64,000 nucleotides of DNA from CAYOOT01 sp964405665 (GTDB lineage: Bacteria > Bdellovibrionota_C > UBA2361 > SZUA-149 > CAZDWZ01). Under the pieces are notes generated by a model. That model ran no database searches, had not been told where the DNA came from, and saw nothing but the letters and a program-made list of their open reading frames with translations. Positions 22,753 to 32,322 of this stretch are shown here, piece by piece. The stretch's first letter is position 1. Every line of letters starts with the position of its first letter. Location: NCBI GenBank assembly GCA_964405665.1, contig CAYOOT010000002.1, positions 26,761 through 90,760 on the forward strand. The letters are read 5' to 3'. Made by a program: the position numbers and the translations under genes.

Positions 22753-25569
22753 TTGAAACTACTAAAGTTTTTTATCCCCTTCTTACTTGTGATGATTGGC
22801 TCCTTTAGCGCACCAACTTTTTTCCATTTTTTTGATAGTGCAAACTACAAACTGGTAATCGATTTAAAAGTAGACAAAGGTGATGCTGTCGGTATTTTTA
22901 TTAATCAAAATTATTTTAAATATTATTCCAAAAAATTAGTTTTAAATCAAAGAACAAAATATTCTTTTGAAGATTTACCGGATAAAATTTCAGACTTAAG
23001 AATCGATCCCACAGGAGACAATGATGCCTCAATAGATTTATATAATATTTCAATCTACAAAAATAATCAGGTGATAGAAAGTCTTGGACCAAGCGATCTC
23101 CTCAAGTGGGGCGCTTTTTTCGCATCAACTCCGGCAAAAGTAGTGGACGATCATGTCAATGTTGTTTCCACCACAAATGACCCGATAATAATGGGGAAAT
23201 TTCATTATACAATTCCTTTTTCCGACAAAATTGGCCTAATGATTGGAGCTACCCCAGCTAGTTTTTCATTAACATTTTCTTGGGTCTTATTATTTTGTCT
23301 AATGCTTGTTGGGATTTTTAAGAGGCAGTTACTGGAGTGGGGATTTTTTATCAGTGCCTTGTTTTTTTTAGCATTCTTGAAATTAGAAACATATCTTGTT
23401 CCTTGGTGCTTAGAAAAGATAACTGCACCATTGAGGATTTCTCAAAGTGTTGGCATCGCCAGTTACTCCGGAGTTCCTAAGCCAATTGAAATAAAAACAT
23501 TTCTTTCTATGTTGCTGCTAGCGATTATTTTTGGAGTTCTTTTGTATTATCTACTTAGTCTTTTATCTAAGATTGCAAAGTTTTTATCATTTAAAGATTT
23601 AAAAAATAATCTTGTTAATGAAAATAAATTTTCAAATTTATTCTTCTTTTCAATTTTTATTACTATCTCCATCTTTAATTTTCCGGCAATAAAGAAAGCT
23701 TTCGATCTCTTGCCAAATATTGATCATGCTCATGATTGGGATTCGATGGCAGTATTTAATTGGCAGTATGTAGCAAACTTAGGACTATTGCCCTTTAGAG
23801 ATTATTGGTTTCCTTACGGTGGCTATTGGAATCAAATATCTCCCTTCCCCTGGGATATGTTTCGTTTTCATATCTATAAAACTATTGTCTTTGGTGTTTT
23901 TTCACTTTGCATCTATGCCCTCTGTAACTTTCGCAAATTATGGACCCTTTTAATCTTATCAATAGTGTTGATTCTTGTAGAAACTGGATACTTAAAAGGG
24001 TTTTATCGATATGTGATGTGTATTGATATTACTCTATTATATTTAGTAATAATTAATCAAAATATCTTAAAACAAAAATGGTTAATATTGTATGGGGTTT
24101 TTGTCGGATGGATATTATCTTACGAACCGACGCAAGCAATTTACGGAGCAGTTCCGGTTTTACTTGTTTTTTTTAGAAGAAACTTTCAAGACCCCAAAAA
24201 ACTTTGGCAAAACTTTCTTTTGCATCTTCCGGCAATAATCTCTTTTTCCGCTATTGTTTTTATTTTTATAGCTAAAATGCTGATCTTTAAACAGTGGAGT
24301 GGTTTTTTAGACTTTTATCAAAATATGGGAGCAATATCGGTTGCTGATTCTACCCCGGGAGGACTGTTATTTTGGAAAAACTCCGTTTTTCAAGAAGAAA
24401 ACTTAGTATTAATCGCAACGCTTTGGTTAGTTTTATTGGGTACTTATTTTTATTACTCTGATTATAAACAAAAGGAATATAAAATAGAAAATGATCTAAT
24501 TATGAGCATGGGTGTTCTGGCGTCAATGATTTTCCTAAAACATCTGGTGCGGCCATTTATGGCTAATCAATTTATTATCATTCATATCTTAGCCTTGTTA
24601 TTATATTTAGTAAGGTATTCAACTAGCTGGAGCAAGACACAGAAGAGTTTGGGCTTTTTGTCGTTGGGGTGTTTTTTGGGATGGGGATTTCAGACAGGCT
24701 TAACTAAAGATATTGTAGGTAGATACGTAGTTACTCCAAAAAATTTAATCGAAAACATTGAGGTGTTAGCACTTGATGAAGTTATCCTCAAAAAACAACA
24801 GGACTTATTTTTTAGTCCCGAGAATTTTATAAACTCTTCTCCAGATGTTCGCGACATTTATAATTTTTTTAATGCCCTTGAAGTCAATCATTCAACACCA
24901 GAAATCTTTGTTCTGGGAGATGACAGCTTATTTTATATTATTTTAAAAAAAATCCCTCCACCATTTGTTAGTGTCTATGATGGCTCTGCGCTCTACGCTC
25001 AACAAACTATTCTCAACTGGCTAACTGCAAAAAATCCTGAATACGTTATTTGGAATTCTAGTAATAATACTTTTGACAATGTTCCAAATCCGGTAAGAGT
25101 ACCCTTATTGTATGAATACGTTGCAAAAAACTATTTGCCATTTAAGAAATTCGGAAAATACTTTGTTCTTAAAAAAAGATCAGACAAGGAGAGTATTGAT
25201 CTTGCTTTTTGGAAGGAAAACTTAGGTCAAGAACTGTCTTTGGGGTATGTGCCGGCAGAATCTAATATTAAGGATTTAGAGCCCTGCAAGAAGGATGCAG
25301 TGGAGTGTTATCAAGTTCTGGAGCTCACTCCTTTGCCAGAGAAATTGGGCCAGCCACTGAAAGTCTCTTTTATTGTGGGTAATGAAACTTTTGCAGTTCA
25401 GTTTCTTACGAGAAAATCAACAAAAAATTACTATATTACCTTAAATCGACTTTGGTTTTGGTCTTTAGCCAACGCTTCCGGTCAAAAAATAGATTACCTA
25501 GCTGGTTCTGAATCATTTCTTGGCTCAAATATCAGTAAACACTCAATGAAAACCCACTTACTTTATTAA
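22753..25569 (+). CDS. Large multipass membrane protein of the glycan locus, GT-C-like
   Basis: 938 residues from TTG 22753. An N-terminal anchor is followed by a soluble beta-rich segment (residues about 30-140), then roughly a dozen hydrophobic helices to about residue 640, then a soluble C-terminal domain. NIDHAHDWDSMAVFNW and YWFPYGGYWNQ lie in the first large loop, where GT-C glycosyltransferases carry acidic catalytic residues. The C-terminal part (EIFVLGDDSLFYIILKKIPPPFVS) resembles the C-terminal region of GT39/87-like bacterial membrane proteins. It probably moves sugars from polyprenyl phosphate to a glycan or protein. It is first in a short + strand group with a methyltransferase and an ABC ATPase. 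Confidence 0.55.
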   Translation: MKLLKFFIPFLLVMIGSFSAPTFFHFFDSANYKLVIDLKVDKGDAVGIFINQNYFKYYSKKLVLNQRTKYSFEDLPDKISDLRIDPTGDNDASIDLYNISIYKNNQVIESLGPSDLLKWGAFFASTPAKVVDDHVNVVSTTNDPIIMGKFHYTIPFSDKIGLMIGATPASFSLTFSWVLLFCLMLVGIFKRQLLEWGFFISALFFLAFLKLETYLVPWCLEKITAPLRISQSVGIASYSGVPKPIEIKTFLSMLLLAIIFGVLLYYLLSLLSKIAKFLSFKDLKNNLVNENKFSNLFFFSIFITISIFNFPAIKKAFDLLPNIDHAHDWDSMAVFNWQYVANLGLLPFRDYWFPYGGYWNQISPFPWDMFRFHIYKTIVFGVFSLCIYALCNFRKLWTLLILSIVLILVETGYLKGFYRYVMCIDITLLYLVIINQNILKQKWLILYGVFVGWILSYEPTQAIYGAVPVLLVFFRRNFQDPKKLWQNFLLHLPAIISFSAIVFIFIAKMLIFKQWSGFLDFYQNMGAISVADSTPGGLLFWKNSVFQEENLVLIATLWLVLLGTYFYYSDYKQKEYKIENDLIMSMGVLASMIFLKHLVRPFMANQFIIIHILALLLYLVRYSTSWSKTQKSLGFLSLGCFLGWGFQTGLTKDIVGRYVVTPKNLIENIEVLALDEVILKKQQDLFFSPENFINSSPDVRDIYNFFNALEVNHSTPEIFVLGDDSLFYIILKKIPPPFVSVYDGSALYAQQTILNWLTAKNPEYVIWNSSNNTFDNVPNPVRVPLLYEYVAKNYLPFKKFGKYFVLKKRSDKESIDLAFWKENLGQELSLGYVPAESNIKDLEPCKKDAVECYQVLELTPLPEKLGQPLKVSFIVGNETFAVQFLTRKSTKNYYITLNRLWFWSLANASGQKIDYLAGSESFLGSNISKHSMKTHLLY

Positions 25570-25624
25570 AAATTTGACTGAGTATTTACCTCCAGTTATA
25601 CTCCGACTTTTTCAAAGGGTAATT

Positions 25625-26434
25625 ATGTCAGATTTTGAATATAAAAAGTTTTTGGCGATGAAAGGTCTTTTTAAAAATGCTTTTCACTTGGCGCACAAGA
25701 TTTTCCCTAATGGTGGAACTTGCCTTGAGTTTGGAGTGTTTCGAGGTAACAGCTATTTCTATCAAGCATCTCATATCAAAGAAACTTATAAAAATTCCAA
25801 ATTGATCGGCTTTGACTCTTGGATGGGTTTGCCCGAAGAAACCAGTTCTGTCTGGCGTCCAAGAACTCATGCCAAAGGGGAATATTGTTCTACCAAGGAT
25901 AATGTTTTAAATAAATTAGAATCAACCAACTTACTTGGAGACGAAAGATTTTCTTTCGTCGATGGTTTTTATTCAGACAGCTTAACTCCAGAGTTACAAA
26001 AAACTATCAGCAATGTGATCTTTATTAATGTCGACGTAGATATCTATCAGTCTACTATTGAACTTTTAGATTTTGTAAAACCACTGCTTCGTCCCGGAGT
26101 AATTATTTACTGGGATGATTGGAAAGATCCAAGAGCTAACAATCCTGAATTATGGGGCGAACACCTGGCTTGGGATCATTGGACAACTAAGAATCCAACA
26201 TTTAAGGCTGAACTAGTAGAAACAAATTGGGTCAATCAAAGAATTATGGTCTTTACTGAAGCCAATGGCGGACAGTTATCAGATATTGGGCTTGATGTCG
26301 GTGGAGTTAAAGAATTGCTTCATGGATTTTTAACACCTACTGATAAACTAGTTAAAACAATCGTCAAAAGTAAGCCAGTTTCAGGATTAATTGATTTTGG
26401 TTTTCAAATGTTAGGTAAAATTAGACCTCTATAA
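25625..26434 (+). CDS. TylF/macrocin-like SAM-dependent O-methyltransferase
   Basis: 269 residues from ATG 25625, chosen because AAGGG lies 6 bp upstream; a TTG at 25574 would add 17 residues. GGTCLEFGVFRGNSYFYQA is the SAM-binding start, KLIGFDSWMGLPE follows, and FINVDVDIYQSTIELLDFVKPLL with IIYWDDW gives the metal-binding acidic residues of the TylF group, which methylate sugar hydroxyls on glycans or macrolides. It lies just after the membrane protein gene and before a REP-like element and the ABC ATPase gene, and so probably modifies the glycan built by this locus. Confidence 0.8.
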   Translation: MSDFEYKKFLAMKGLFKNAFHLAHKIFPNGGTCLEFGVFRGNSYFYQASHIKETYKNSKLIGFDSWMGLPEETSSVWRPRTHAKGEYCSTKDNVLNKLESTNLLGDERFSFVDGFYSDSLTPELQKTISNVIFINVDVDIYQSTIELLDFVKPLLRPGVIIYWDDWKDPRANNPELWGEHLAWDHWTTKNPTFKAELVETNWVNQRIMVFTEANGGQLSDIGLDVGGVKELLHGFLTPTDKLVKTIVKSKPVSGLIDFGFQMLGKIRPL

Positions 26435-26448
26435 GCTTAATATTTCGT

Positions 26449-26515
26449 GTAGGGGCGACCCTTGTGGTCGCCCGGAATATCCTGATAGACGGGCGACCAC
26501 AAGGGTCGCCCCTAC
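26449..26515. repeat. REP-like palindromic element, GTAGGGGCGACC type
   Basis: Arms GTAGGGGCGACCCTTGTGGT and ACCACAAGGGTCGCCCCTAC are perfect inverted repeats (extending through GTCGCCCG / CGGGCGAC), with a short centre. It separates the methyltransferase and ABC ATPase genes and could form a very stable RNA hairpin in their transcript. Confidence 0.9.
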
Positions 26516-26541
26516 TGGAATAAAAGAAAGTCGCAATTTAA

Positions 26542-27903
26542 ATGAACTCAATAACTCACGAGATAGCAATAAAAGCAGAAAACCTATCCAAGATCTATCA
26601 GATCTACCAGCAGCCTATTGATCGCTTAAAACAAATGCTTTTTGGCAAAATTGCCAATAAAAAATTCTATACTGAATACTGGGCTCTTCAAGGTGTTGAT
26701 TTAGAAGTTTATAAAGGTGAAACAGTAGGAATTATCGGGAAAAATGGTTCAGGAAAATCCACCCTACTACAAATGGTCTGTGGCACTTTAAATCCAACAA
26801 GTGGCTACCTAAAAACAAATGGCAGAATTGCCGCTCTCTTGGAATTAGGTGCAGGATTTAATCCGGAATTCTCCGGCAGAGAAAATGTCTATCTTGCTGC
26901 CTCAATTTTAGGTTTAAACGATCAACAAATTAAAGAACGTTATAATTCGATTTGTGAATTTGCCGGAATCGGAGATTTCGTCGATCAACCGGTAAAAACA
27001 TACTCCAGCGGAATGTATGCTCGCCTTGCTTTTGCTGTAGCGGCACATGTCGATGCGGAAATTCTAATCATTGATGAAATTTTAGCTGTTGGTGACATCC
27101 CCTTTATTCAAAAGTGCATGCGCTATATCAATAAATTTAAAGAAAACGGAACCATTTTCTTTGTCTCTCATGACATTAATGCCGTGATGAATCTTTGTGA
27201 CCGGGCATTATGGTTGGATAATGGTTTATCCAAAGGATTTGGTGAAACAAAGGATATTTGCAATCAATACCTAGCCTCAATTAGCGCGGAAGCAGCTAGC
27301 GGTCATAAGGATGCTGAAAGTTTTAAAATCGGCGGAACAAGAAAAGCAATAACCAAGGCTCCATTAGAAACAAAAGATGTTCGACACGACCTACTGAAAG
27401 AATCTAATTTAAAAAATGTTGTGCAAATATTTGATTTCGATCCTGATGCTCCTTGGTATGGATGTGGTGGTGCCAGTATTCTGGATGTTTCTTTATTGGA
27501 CGAAAGTGGAGAAAAAATAAAAGTATTTGCTGGTGGGGAGTTAGTAGCCTTAAAAATAACTTGTCTTGCTAATAAAGATTTGAAAAATCCAATAGTGGGA
27601 TTCTATGTAAAAGACAGGCTCGGTCAGAATTTGTTTGGGGACAATACATATCTGTCCTTTTCCAACAAAAATGTAAGTATTAATTCTGCAGAAAAATTTG
27701 AAGCTAGCTTCAAATTTAACTTACCATATTTACCGCTTGGAGATTATTCTATTGACGTTGCCATTGCTGAAGGTTCTCAAGAAAACCATATCCATCATAT
27801 CTGGTCTTCCGATGTTTTATCGTTTAATGTAACAAACACTCATACTCATCAAGGATTAATTGGCATCCCCATTTTGGATATTTCATTAGCGCAAATCAAC
27901 TGA
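26542..27903 (+). CDS. wzt: ABC transporter ATPase with Wzt-type C-terminal domain
   Basis: 453 residues. The ATPase half (residues 1-250) has Walker A GIIGKNGSGKST, the signature YSSGMYARLAFAVA, Walker B AEILIIDEILAVGD and the switch His in FFVSHD. This is the O-antigen/teichoic-acid subgroup (TagH/Wzt). The C-terminal half from about residue 290 is a Wzt_C-like beta-sandwich (GCGGASILDVSLLDESGEKI... GDYSIDVAIAEG) that binds the modified end of the glycan and couples chain termination to export. The partner ABC-2 permease Wzm is not in the window, so it must lie elsewhere or the ATPase is an orphan. Confidence 0.9.
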   Translation: MNSITHEIAIKAENLSKIYQIYQQPIDRLKQMLFGKIANKKFYTEYWALQGVDLEVYKGETVGIIGKNGSGKSTLLQMVCGTLNPTSGYLKTNGRIAALLELGAGFNPEFSGRENVYLAASILGLNDQQIKERYNSICEFAGIGDFVDQPVKTYSSGMYARLAFAVAAHVDAEILIIDEILAVGDIPFIQKCMRYINKFKENGTIFFVSHDINAVMNLCDRALWLDNGLSKGFGETKDICNQYLASISAEAASGHKDAESFKIGGTRKAITKAPLETKDVRHDLLKESNLKNVVQIFDFDPDAPWYGCGGASILDVSLLDESGEKIKVFAGGELVALKITCLANKDLKNPIVGFYVKDRLGQNLFGDNTYLSFSNKNVSINSAEKFEASFKFNLPYLPLGDYSIDVAIAEGSQENHIHHIWSSDVLSFNVTNTHTHQGLIGIPILDISLAQIN

Positions 27904-27986
27904 AGCACAAAAATCTCGCCTAAAATCAACTTAAAAAAAACAAACTTGGTTTAATGAATCGAAATAGGAAATTTCCGTGGAGGGTA

Positions 27987-29894
27987 CTAATTATCCATCC
28001 TTAAATCTGGGTATTGTTTTAACCAAAGTCCTAAATTTAACAAAGTAAATAGCTTAAAGCTATTATCTGCTTTCTTGGACTGATGATCGTCTAGCATTTT
28101 TTTAAATTGCTTTTGGCAAATCAATTCCTTAAATAATAAGTCATCTCCAAGGAAAGATGTAAAAACCCAAGCTAACCCTTGGTTCAACCAATGAGCAACG
28201 GGGGCATTAAATCCCTTTTTCTTTCGATAAATTATTTGACTTGGGAGCACTCCTTCTTGGCTTTTTTTCAGAATATGTTTCTTACTAAATCCCTTTAATT
28301 TTAAATTAACCGGTAATGTTGCAGCAAACTCAGCTATTCGATAATCTAGTAAGGGTGCTCTTAATTCTAAAGAACAAGCCATTGACATGCGATCGGCTTT
28401 TACCAAAATATCATTAACCAGCCAGGTTTTAATATCTACAAACATCGCTTGATCAATATAATGAGCAGAACCTACCTGATTATTGAAATATTCAAATTGA
28501 TTTCTGGCAATTGGTTTTGTTAATTCTGCTGAATATTTTTTTTGTATTAAATGATTTTTTTCCCGATCGCTAAATATCTCCCTCCAAGAGTAATGAGCCT
28601 GAGCAAAAGGCAAGCTATAGCCGGAAAGAAACTTTTTTATTTTAAAATCTAAGCTAACTTTATCAAAGGATGTAGGAATGAGTCCACTTGTTACTTTCGA
28701 AAATAAATTTAGAAGAGGTTTCGGAAAACAGTTTACATATTGATAAAGTTTATCGGCAATATAGGTTTCATAACCGGCAAACATCTCGTCCCCCCCATCT
28801 CCTGCTAAAGCAACTGTTACATAGTCTCTGGCATATTTAGAAAGATAGTATGTAGGAATCATCGAATTATCGGCAAAGGGCTCATCAGCAAGTCTAACTA
28901 TCTCGGGTAAAATTTCGGCCATTTTTACATCAACAACTTTTTGCTTATGAGAAACCTTGAGAATATTTGCAACCAATTCTGCTTCAGGAAGTTCTGAATA
29001 ACTTTTTTCTGGAAACCCTATAGAAAATGTTTTTACATCAGTTGGTTTTTTTTGAGCAGCCATCGCCGCAACAATGGAAGAAGAATCAAGCCCTCCACTA
29101 AGAAATGCTCCCAATGGCACATCGGAAATCATTCTCAGTTTGACGGCATCATCAATTAGACTTTTTAAATGCTTTGCCGCTTCTGTTTCATCAATCTTAA
29201 TTTTCTTATCAAAAAACTTTTCTAGCTGCCAATATTCCCAAATTTTGGGGCTTTCATTTTGTTTTAAAAGCAGATTGTGTGCCGGAGGAAGTTTTTTTAC
29301 TCCCTTAATAATGGAAGAGTCTGTTAAAATATAACCTAAAGATAGATACTGATTAACTCCATCTAGATTAATTCTCTTTTTAATTTCAGGCTCATTTAAT
29401 AGGGCTTTTACCTCTGAAGCAAAGACAATCCCTCCATCATTTAATAAATAATAGAATAACGGCTTTTTCCCTAATCTGTCTCTGGAGATAAAAAGAGTTT
29501 TGTTGGCAATATCCCAAAGAGCAAAGGCAAACATCCCATTAAATTCCTTAACGCAATCTGCTCCCCAATATTTATAGCCTTCTAAAATGATCTCAGTATC
29601 GGAATGTGTTCTAAATTCCGCTCCCAGCAAAGTAAGTTCTTTTTTTAACTCCTGATAGTTATAAATCTCTCCATTAAAAACCACGCAATACTTACGCTCT
29701 CGATCAAACATCGGTTGCTGCCCAGATTCACTAAGATCAATAATTGCCAAACGACGATGCCCTAGCCCGATATAATCATCAAAATAAAAACCATCGGCAT
29801 CAGGACCACGCAACGACATCTCATCAGTTATTTTTCTTAACAGTTTTTCTTCAGGCCGAATTGACCAACTAAGTTTTCCAGCTATGCCGCACAT
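27987..29894 (-). CDS. asnB: Asparagine synthase-type glutamine amidotransferase
   Basis: 635 residues from ATG 29894, so that Cys2 (MCGIAGKLSW) is the N-terminal glutaminase nucleophile; the TTG one codon upstream is rejected. The class II amidotransferase domain covers residues 1-200 and the ATP-pyrophosphatase domain follows with FLSGGLDSSSIVAAM and LAGDGGDEMFAGYETY. It may make asparagine or amidate a sugar acid or a glycan intermediate, as AsnB homologues in polysaccharide loci often do. It is last in a four-gene minus-strand operon (GT2, GMC oxidoreductase, SDR, AsnB), 11 bp after the SDR gene. Confidence 0.9.
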   Translation of the reverse strand: MCGIAGKLSWSIRPEEKLLRKITDEMSLRGPDADGFYFDDYIGLGHRRLAIIDLSESGQQPMFDRERKYCVVFNGEIYNYQELKKELTLLGAEFRTHSDTEIILEGYKYWGADCVKEFNGMFAFALWDIANKTLFISRDRLGKKPLFYYLLNDGGIVFASEVKALLNEPEIKKRINLDGVNQYLSLGYILTDSSIIKGVKKLPPAHNLLLKQNESPKIWEYWQLEKFFDKKIKIDETEAAKHLKSLIDDAVKLRMISDVPLGAFLSGGLDSSSIVAAMAAQKKPTDVKTFSIGFPEKSYSELPEAELVANILKVSHKQKVVDVKMAEILPEIVRLADEPFADNSMIPTYYLSKYARDYVTVALAGDGGDEMFAGYETYIADKLYQYVNCFPKPLLNLFSKVTSGLIPTSFDKVSLDFKIKKFLSGYSLPFAQAHYSWREIFSDREKNHLIQKKYSAELTKPIARNQFEYFNNQVGSAHYIDQAMFVDIKTWLVNDILVKADRMSMACSLELRAPLLDYRIAEFAATLPVNLKLKGFSKKHILKKSQEGVLPSQIIYRKKKGFNAPVAHWLNQGLAWVFTSFLGDDLLFKELICQKQFKKMLDDHQSKKADNSFKLFTLLNLGLWLKQYPDLRMDN

Positions 29895-29905
29895 CAAATT
29901 TTCTC

Positions 29906-30748
29906 TTAAGCAAAAGTTCTAAATTTAATTCCTAATTCTTCTACCATAGAGAAATCAGGATGGGGGTTGGGATTTACTAAACTAATTAAACTATCACTTC
30001 TAAAATTCAATTTTAAACCGATTGTTTCAGCGGACTTAATTGCCAACCAGACAAGCTGCCAAGGAAGCGGGATAAAAAACGGGTCTTTATTTAATTGCCT
30101 CGCTAACTTCTTTAAGATCTCAATAAACTCCCAAGGCACATTTGATGCGGCGGTAATTGCTTTAGTGAGATTAAGATCATTTGTAATTATTTTAAAAATT
30201 AAATTTGCTAAATCTTCCTCATGACAAAGAAACATTTTTTCTTTTGCCCCAACCACAGGAACTATTGATGAATTTTTAATTGAATTTCTTAAAGAACCAA
30301 CCATGCCACCAGAGGCATCACCATAAACTAATCCCGGCCTAATCGATATTCCGGAAATGGAGTTGGTAAATTTTTCTATTTCTAATTTTGCCTTTCCGTA
30401 CAAAGAATGACAATTTTCAAAAGCAGAGATAGAAGATATAAAAATTATTTTTTTAACTCCTTTTGCTTTGGCCTCAGAGAGAAATTTAATTGAAGGATCG
30501 ACATTTTGTTTTTTTATTTCATTCCAGCTAATAGCCTTAAAATCATAAGCACAGTGAATCAAAACATCACAATTTGAAAAATGATCGGAAGCAAAATCTT
30601 CGCTCAGACTAAAATAAATAGTTTTGCCTAAAGATTCCTCTGATTTTCTCACCAAGGAAGTTACGGACATCCCCTGCTTCACTAAATGTTTTCTTATGGC
30701 AGAGCCTAGATATCCATTAGCTCCAGTGATAAAACAATTTAAATTCAT
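29906..30748 (-). CDS. NAD-dependent epimerase/dehydratase, extended SDR
   Basis: 280 residues. FITGANGYLGSAI is the nucleotide-binding Gly motif of extended SDR enzymes; IIFISSISAFENCHSLYGKAKLE provides the catalytic Ser and the YxxxK pair (Tyr-Gly-Lys-Ala-Lys), followed by ISIRPGLVYG. Such enzymes epimerise, dehydrate or reduce nucleotide sugars. It lies 7 bp after the GMC oxidoreductase gene and 11 bp before asnB. The exact substrate is not readable from sequence. Confidence 0.85.
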   Translation of the reverse strand: MNLNCFITGANGYLGSAIRKHLVKQGMSVTSLVRKSEESLGKTIYFSLSEDFASDHFSNCDVLIHCAYDFKAISWNEIKKQNVDPSIKFLSEAKAKGVKKIIFISSISAFENCHSLYGKAKLEIEKFTNSISGISIRPGLVYGDASGGMVGSLRNSIKNSSIVPVVGAKEKMFLCHEEDLANLIFKIITNDLNLTKAITAASNVPWEFIEILKKLARQLNKDPFFIPLPWQLVWLAIKSAETIGLKLNFRSDSLISLVNPNPHPDFSMVEELGIKFRTFA

Positions 30749-30755
30749 AAATTCC

Positions 30756-32321
30756 TTATTCTGTACTTAAATCTGCTATTCTTTGTGCGTTGGCCATTGC
30801 CGTAAATGTTATGGTGGGTGCAGGCACATTGGGGAAAACACTGGCATCGACTAGATGAATATTTTCCCAAGAAAAAGGTCTGCCCAAGAGATCTGTTTCC
30901 AAATCTGATGGATTTAAAGACATCGGAAAACTCCCTCCCACATGCCTACCCTCTCCGGGCAAACCTACTTGCAACATAGGCTTAATAAAAATTAAATCTG
31001 TAAATCTATTTAAACGATTAAGCTTCGTAATTAACTTCTTTATTCTCAGCTTGGCAAGAGGATTAATTATCCCTTTCATCTGAAGTTTTTTACCATCAAA
31101 ACTTAATTCGATGGTAGATGAATTATTAGAATGTAAATATCCTTGCATCGCAAGCATTCTGCCTAAAATCTGTGCTTCAATCAGACCAAAAACAGGCTTG
31201 GCCCAGGAAAACATTTTATTTAGGGCCTTTTTATAAAGATCACTGTAGGTATAAAGCTGCATATGCACTGTATGTTCTGAAATATTTGAATCAAAGCATT
31301 CTATAAATACTTGAGAAAGTGTGTGCATTCTTTCCTTTTCCACATCAGCAATCCTTTTTTTGGAAAACATTGGCACTAAAAAATATTCACTTGCCTTAAG
31401 AGTGAGCACCTTATTAAAGGAAGATTTTGAATTAAGAATAATTCTAGCAGAAGATACTACCCCAGCTGCAAGGTACACTTTATCTCCTTCCAGCAAAAAA
31501 CTTTCCTTATTAGTTCTTTGATACCCAAGAATTTTAACTATTTTCTTTTCTTCCTCTACTTTGGTAACAATAAACCCTGGAAGATATCTAAAGTTCCGCT
31601 CAAGCATTAGCTCTTTTAGAGTAGAAGTAGTGCTATAAATAATCGATTTTGGACAACCATATAGACAAAGTCCGCAATAGAGGCAATTACTAGCATTCTC
31701 CCCTGAAGTGACAGCCAATCTAGATGATCCAAAAAATAAATTATTTTTTTTAAAAATCTCTTTATTTTTTTGCATTTTTTGCAGCAAATATTTTGCCTGC
31801 TTGCTGGGAGTAAGTCTTTGTTTATCTTTAGAATAAGTTGGGAATACTTTTAATAAACCATCTTCTTCTGAACTTAGTGGCAGAAAAGACATAACGGATT
31901 GGTAATATTTTTCTAAATCGCTAACTTTAATTGGCCAATCCTTAATGTCTTTTTCTGAATAAGGAAGAACAGCAGAACCCCAAACATTACTAAAGCCTCC
32001 TTGAGCTAGAGTCGGAGTAAAACTGCCAATATTAGTTCCGATAAACGGTAGATGATTTTCTACTTCTTGATAGGGAAAATCTGAGCCATAAATTAATTTT
32101 TTTTGCATCCCTTTAGGATCGGAAGAGACTCCCTCCTTAAAAGAATCAATGATTGCTGGATCCCAATTTTTAGGATTATTCTTATCAAGCGATACAAGCT
32201 TATTTTCTCTTTGCTTCTCTAGGCCGATACCCCCATCAAGCATTGTAACGGCAAATCCTTTACTTAAAAGTATTTTTGCTGTCGCTACGCCTGTTGGGCC
32301 TGATCCGATTATATAGAACAT
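30756..32321 (-). CDS. GMC-type FAD oxidoreductase with ferredoxin-like Cys motif
   Basis: 521 residues. The Rossmann start MFYIIGSGPTGVATAKILL binds FAD, GGFSNVWGSAVLPYS is the GMC substrate-side segment, and GRHVGGSFPMS with LVDASVFPNVPAPTITFTA forms the C-terminal active-site part. Residues 213-223 read NCLYCGLCLYGC, spacing the four Cys as C-x2-C-x2-C-x3-C-P, the classical [4Fe-4S] pattern; related cysteine clusters occur in a subgroup of GMC alcohol oxidases. It probably oxidises a sugar or polyol. It follows the GT2 gene by 1 bp. Confidence 0.8.
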   Translation of the reverse strand: MFYIIGSGPTGVATAKILLSKGFAVTMLDGGIGLEKQRENKLVSLDKNNPKNWDPAIIDSFKEGVSSDPKGMQKKLIYGSDFPYQEVENHLPFIGTNIGSFTPTLAQGGFSNVWGSAVLPYSEKDIKDWPIKVSDLEKYYQSVMSFLPLSSEEDGLLKVFPTYSKDKQRLTPSKQAKYLLQKMQKNKEIFKKNNLFFGSSRLAVTSGENASNCLYCGLCLYGCPKSIIYSTTSTLKELMLERNFRYLPGFIVTKVEEEKKIVKILGYQRTNKESFLLEGDKVYLAAGVVSSARIILNSKSSFNKVLTLKASEYFLVPMFSKKRIADVEKERMHTLSQVFIECFDSNISEHTVHMQLYTYSDLYKKALNKMFSWAKPVFGLIEAQILGRMLAMQGYLHSNNSSTIELSFDGKKLQMKGIINPLAKLRIKKLITKLNRLNRFTDLIFIKPMLQVGLPGEGRHVGGSFPMSLNPSDLETDLLGRPFSWENIHLVDASVFPNVPAPTITFTAMANAQRIADLSTE

Positions 32322-32322
32322 T

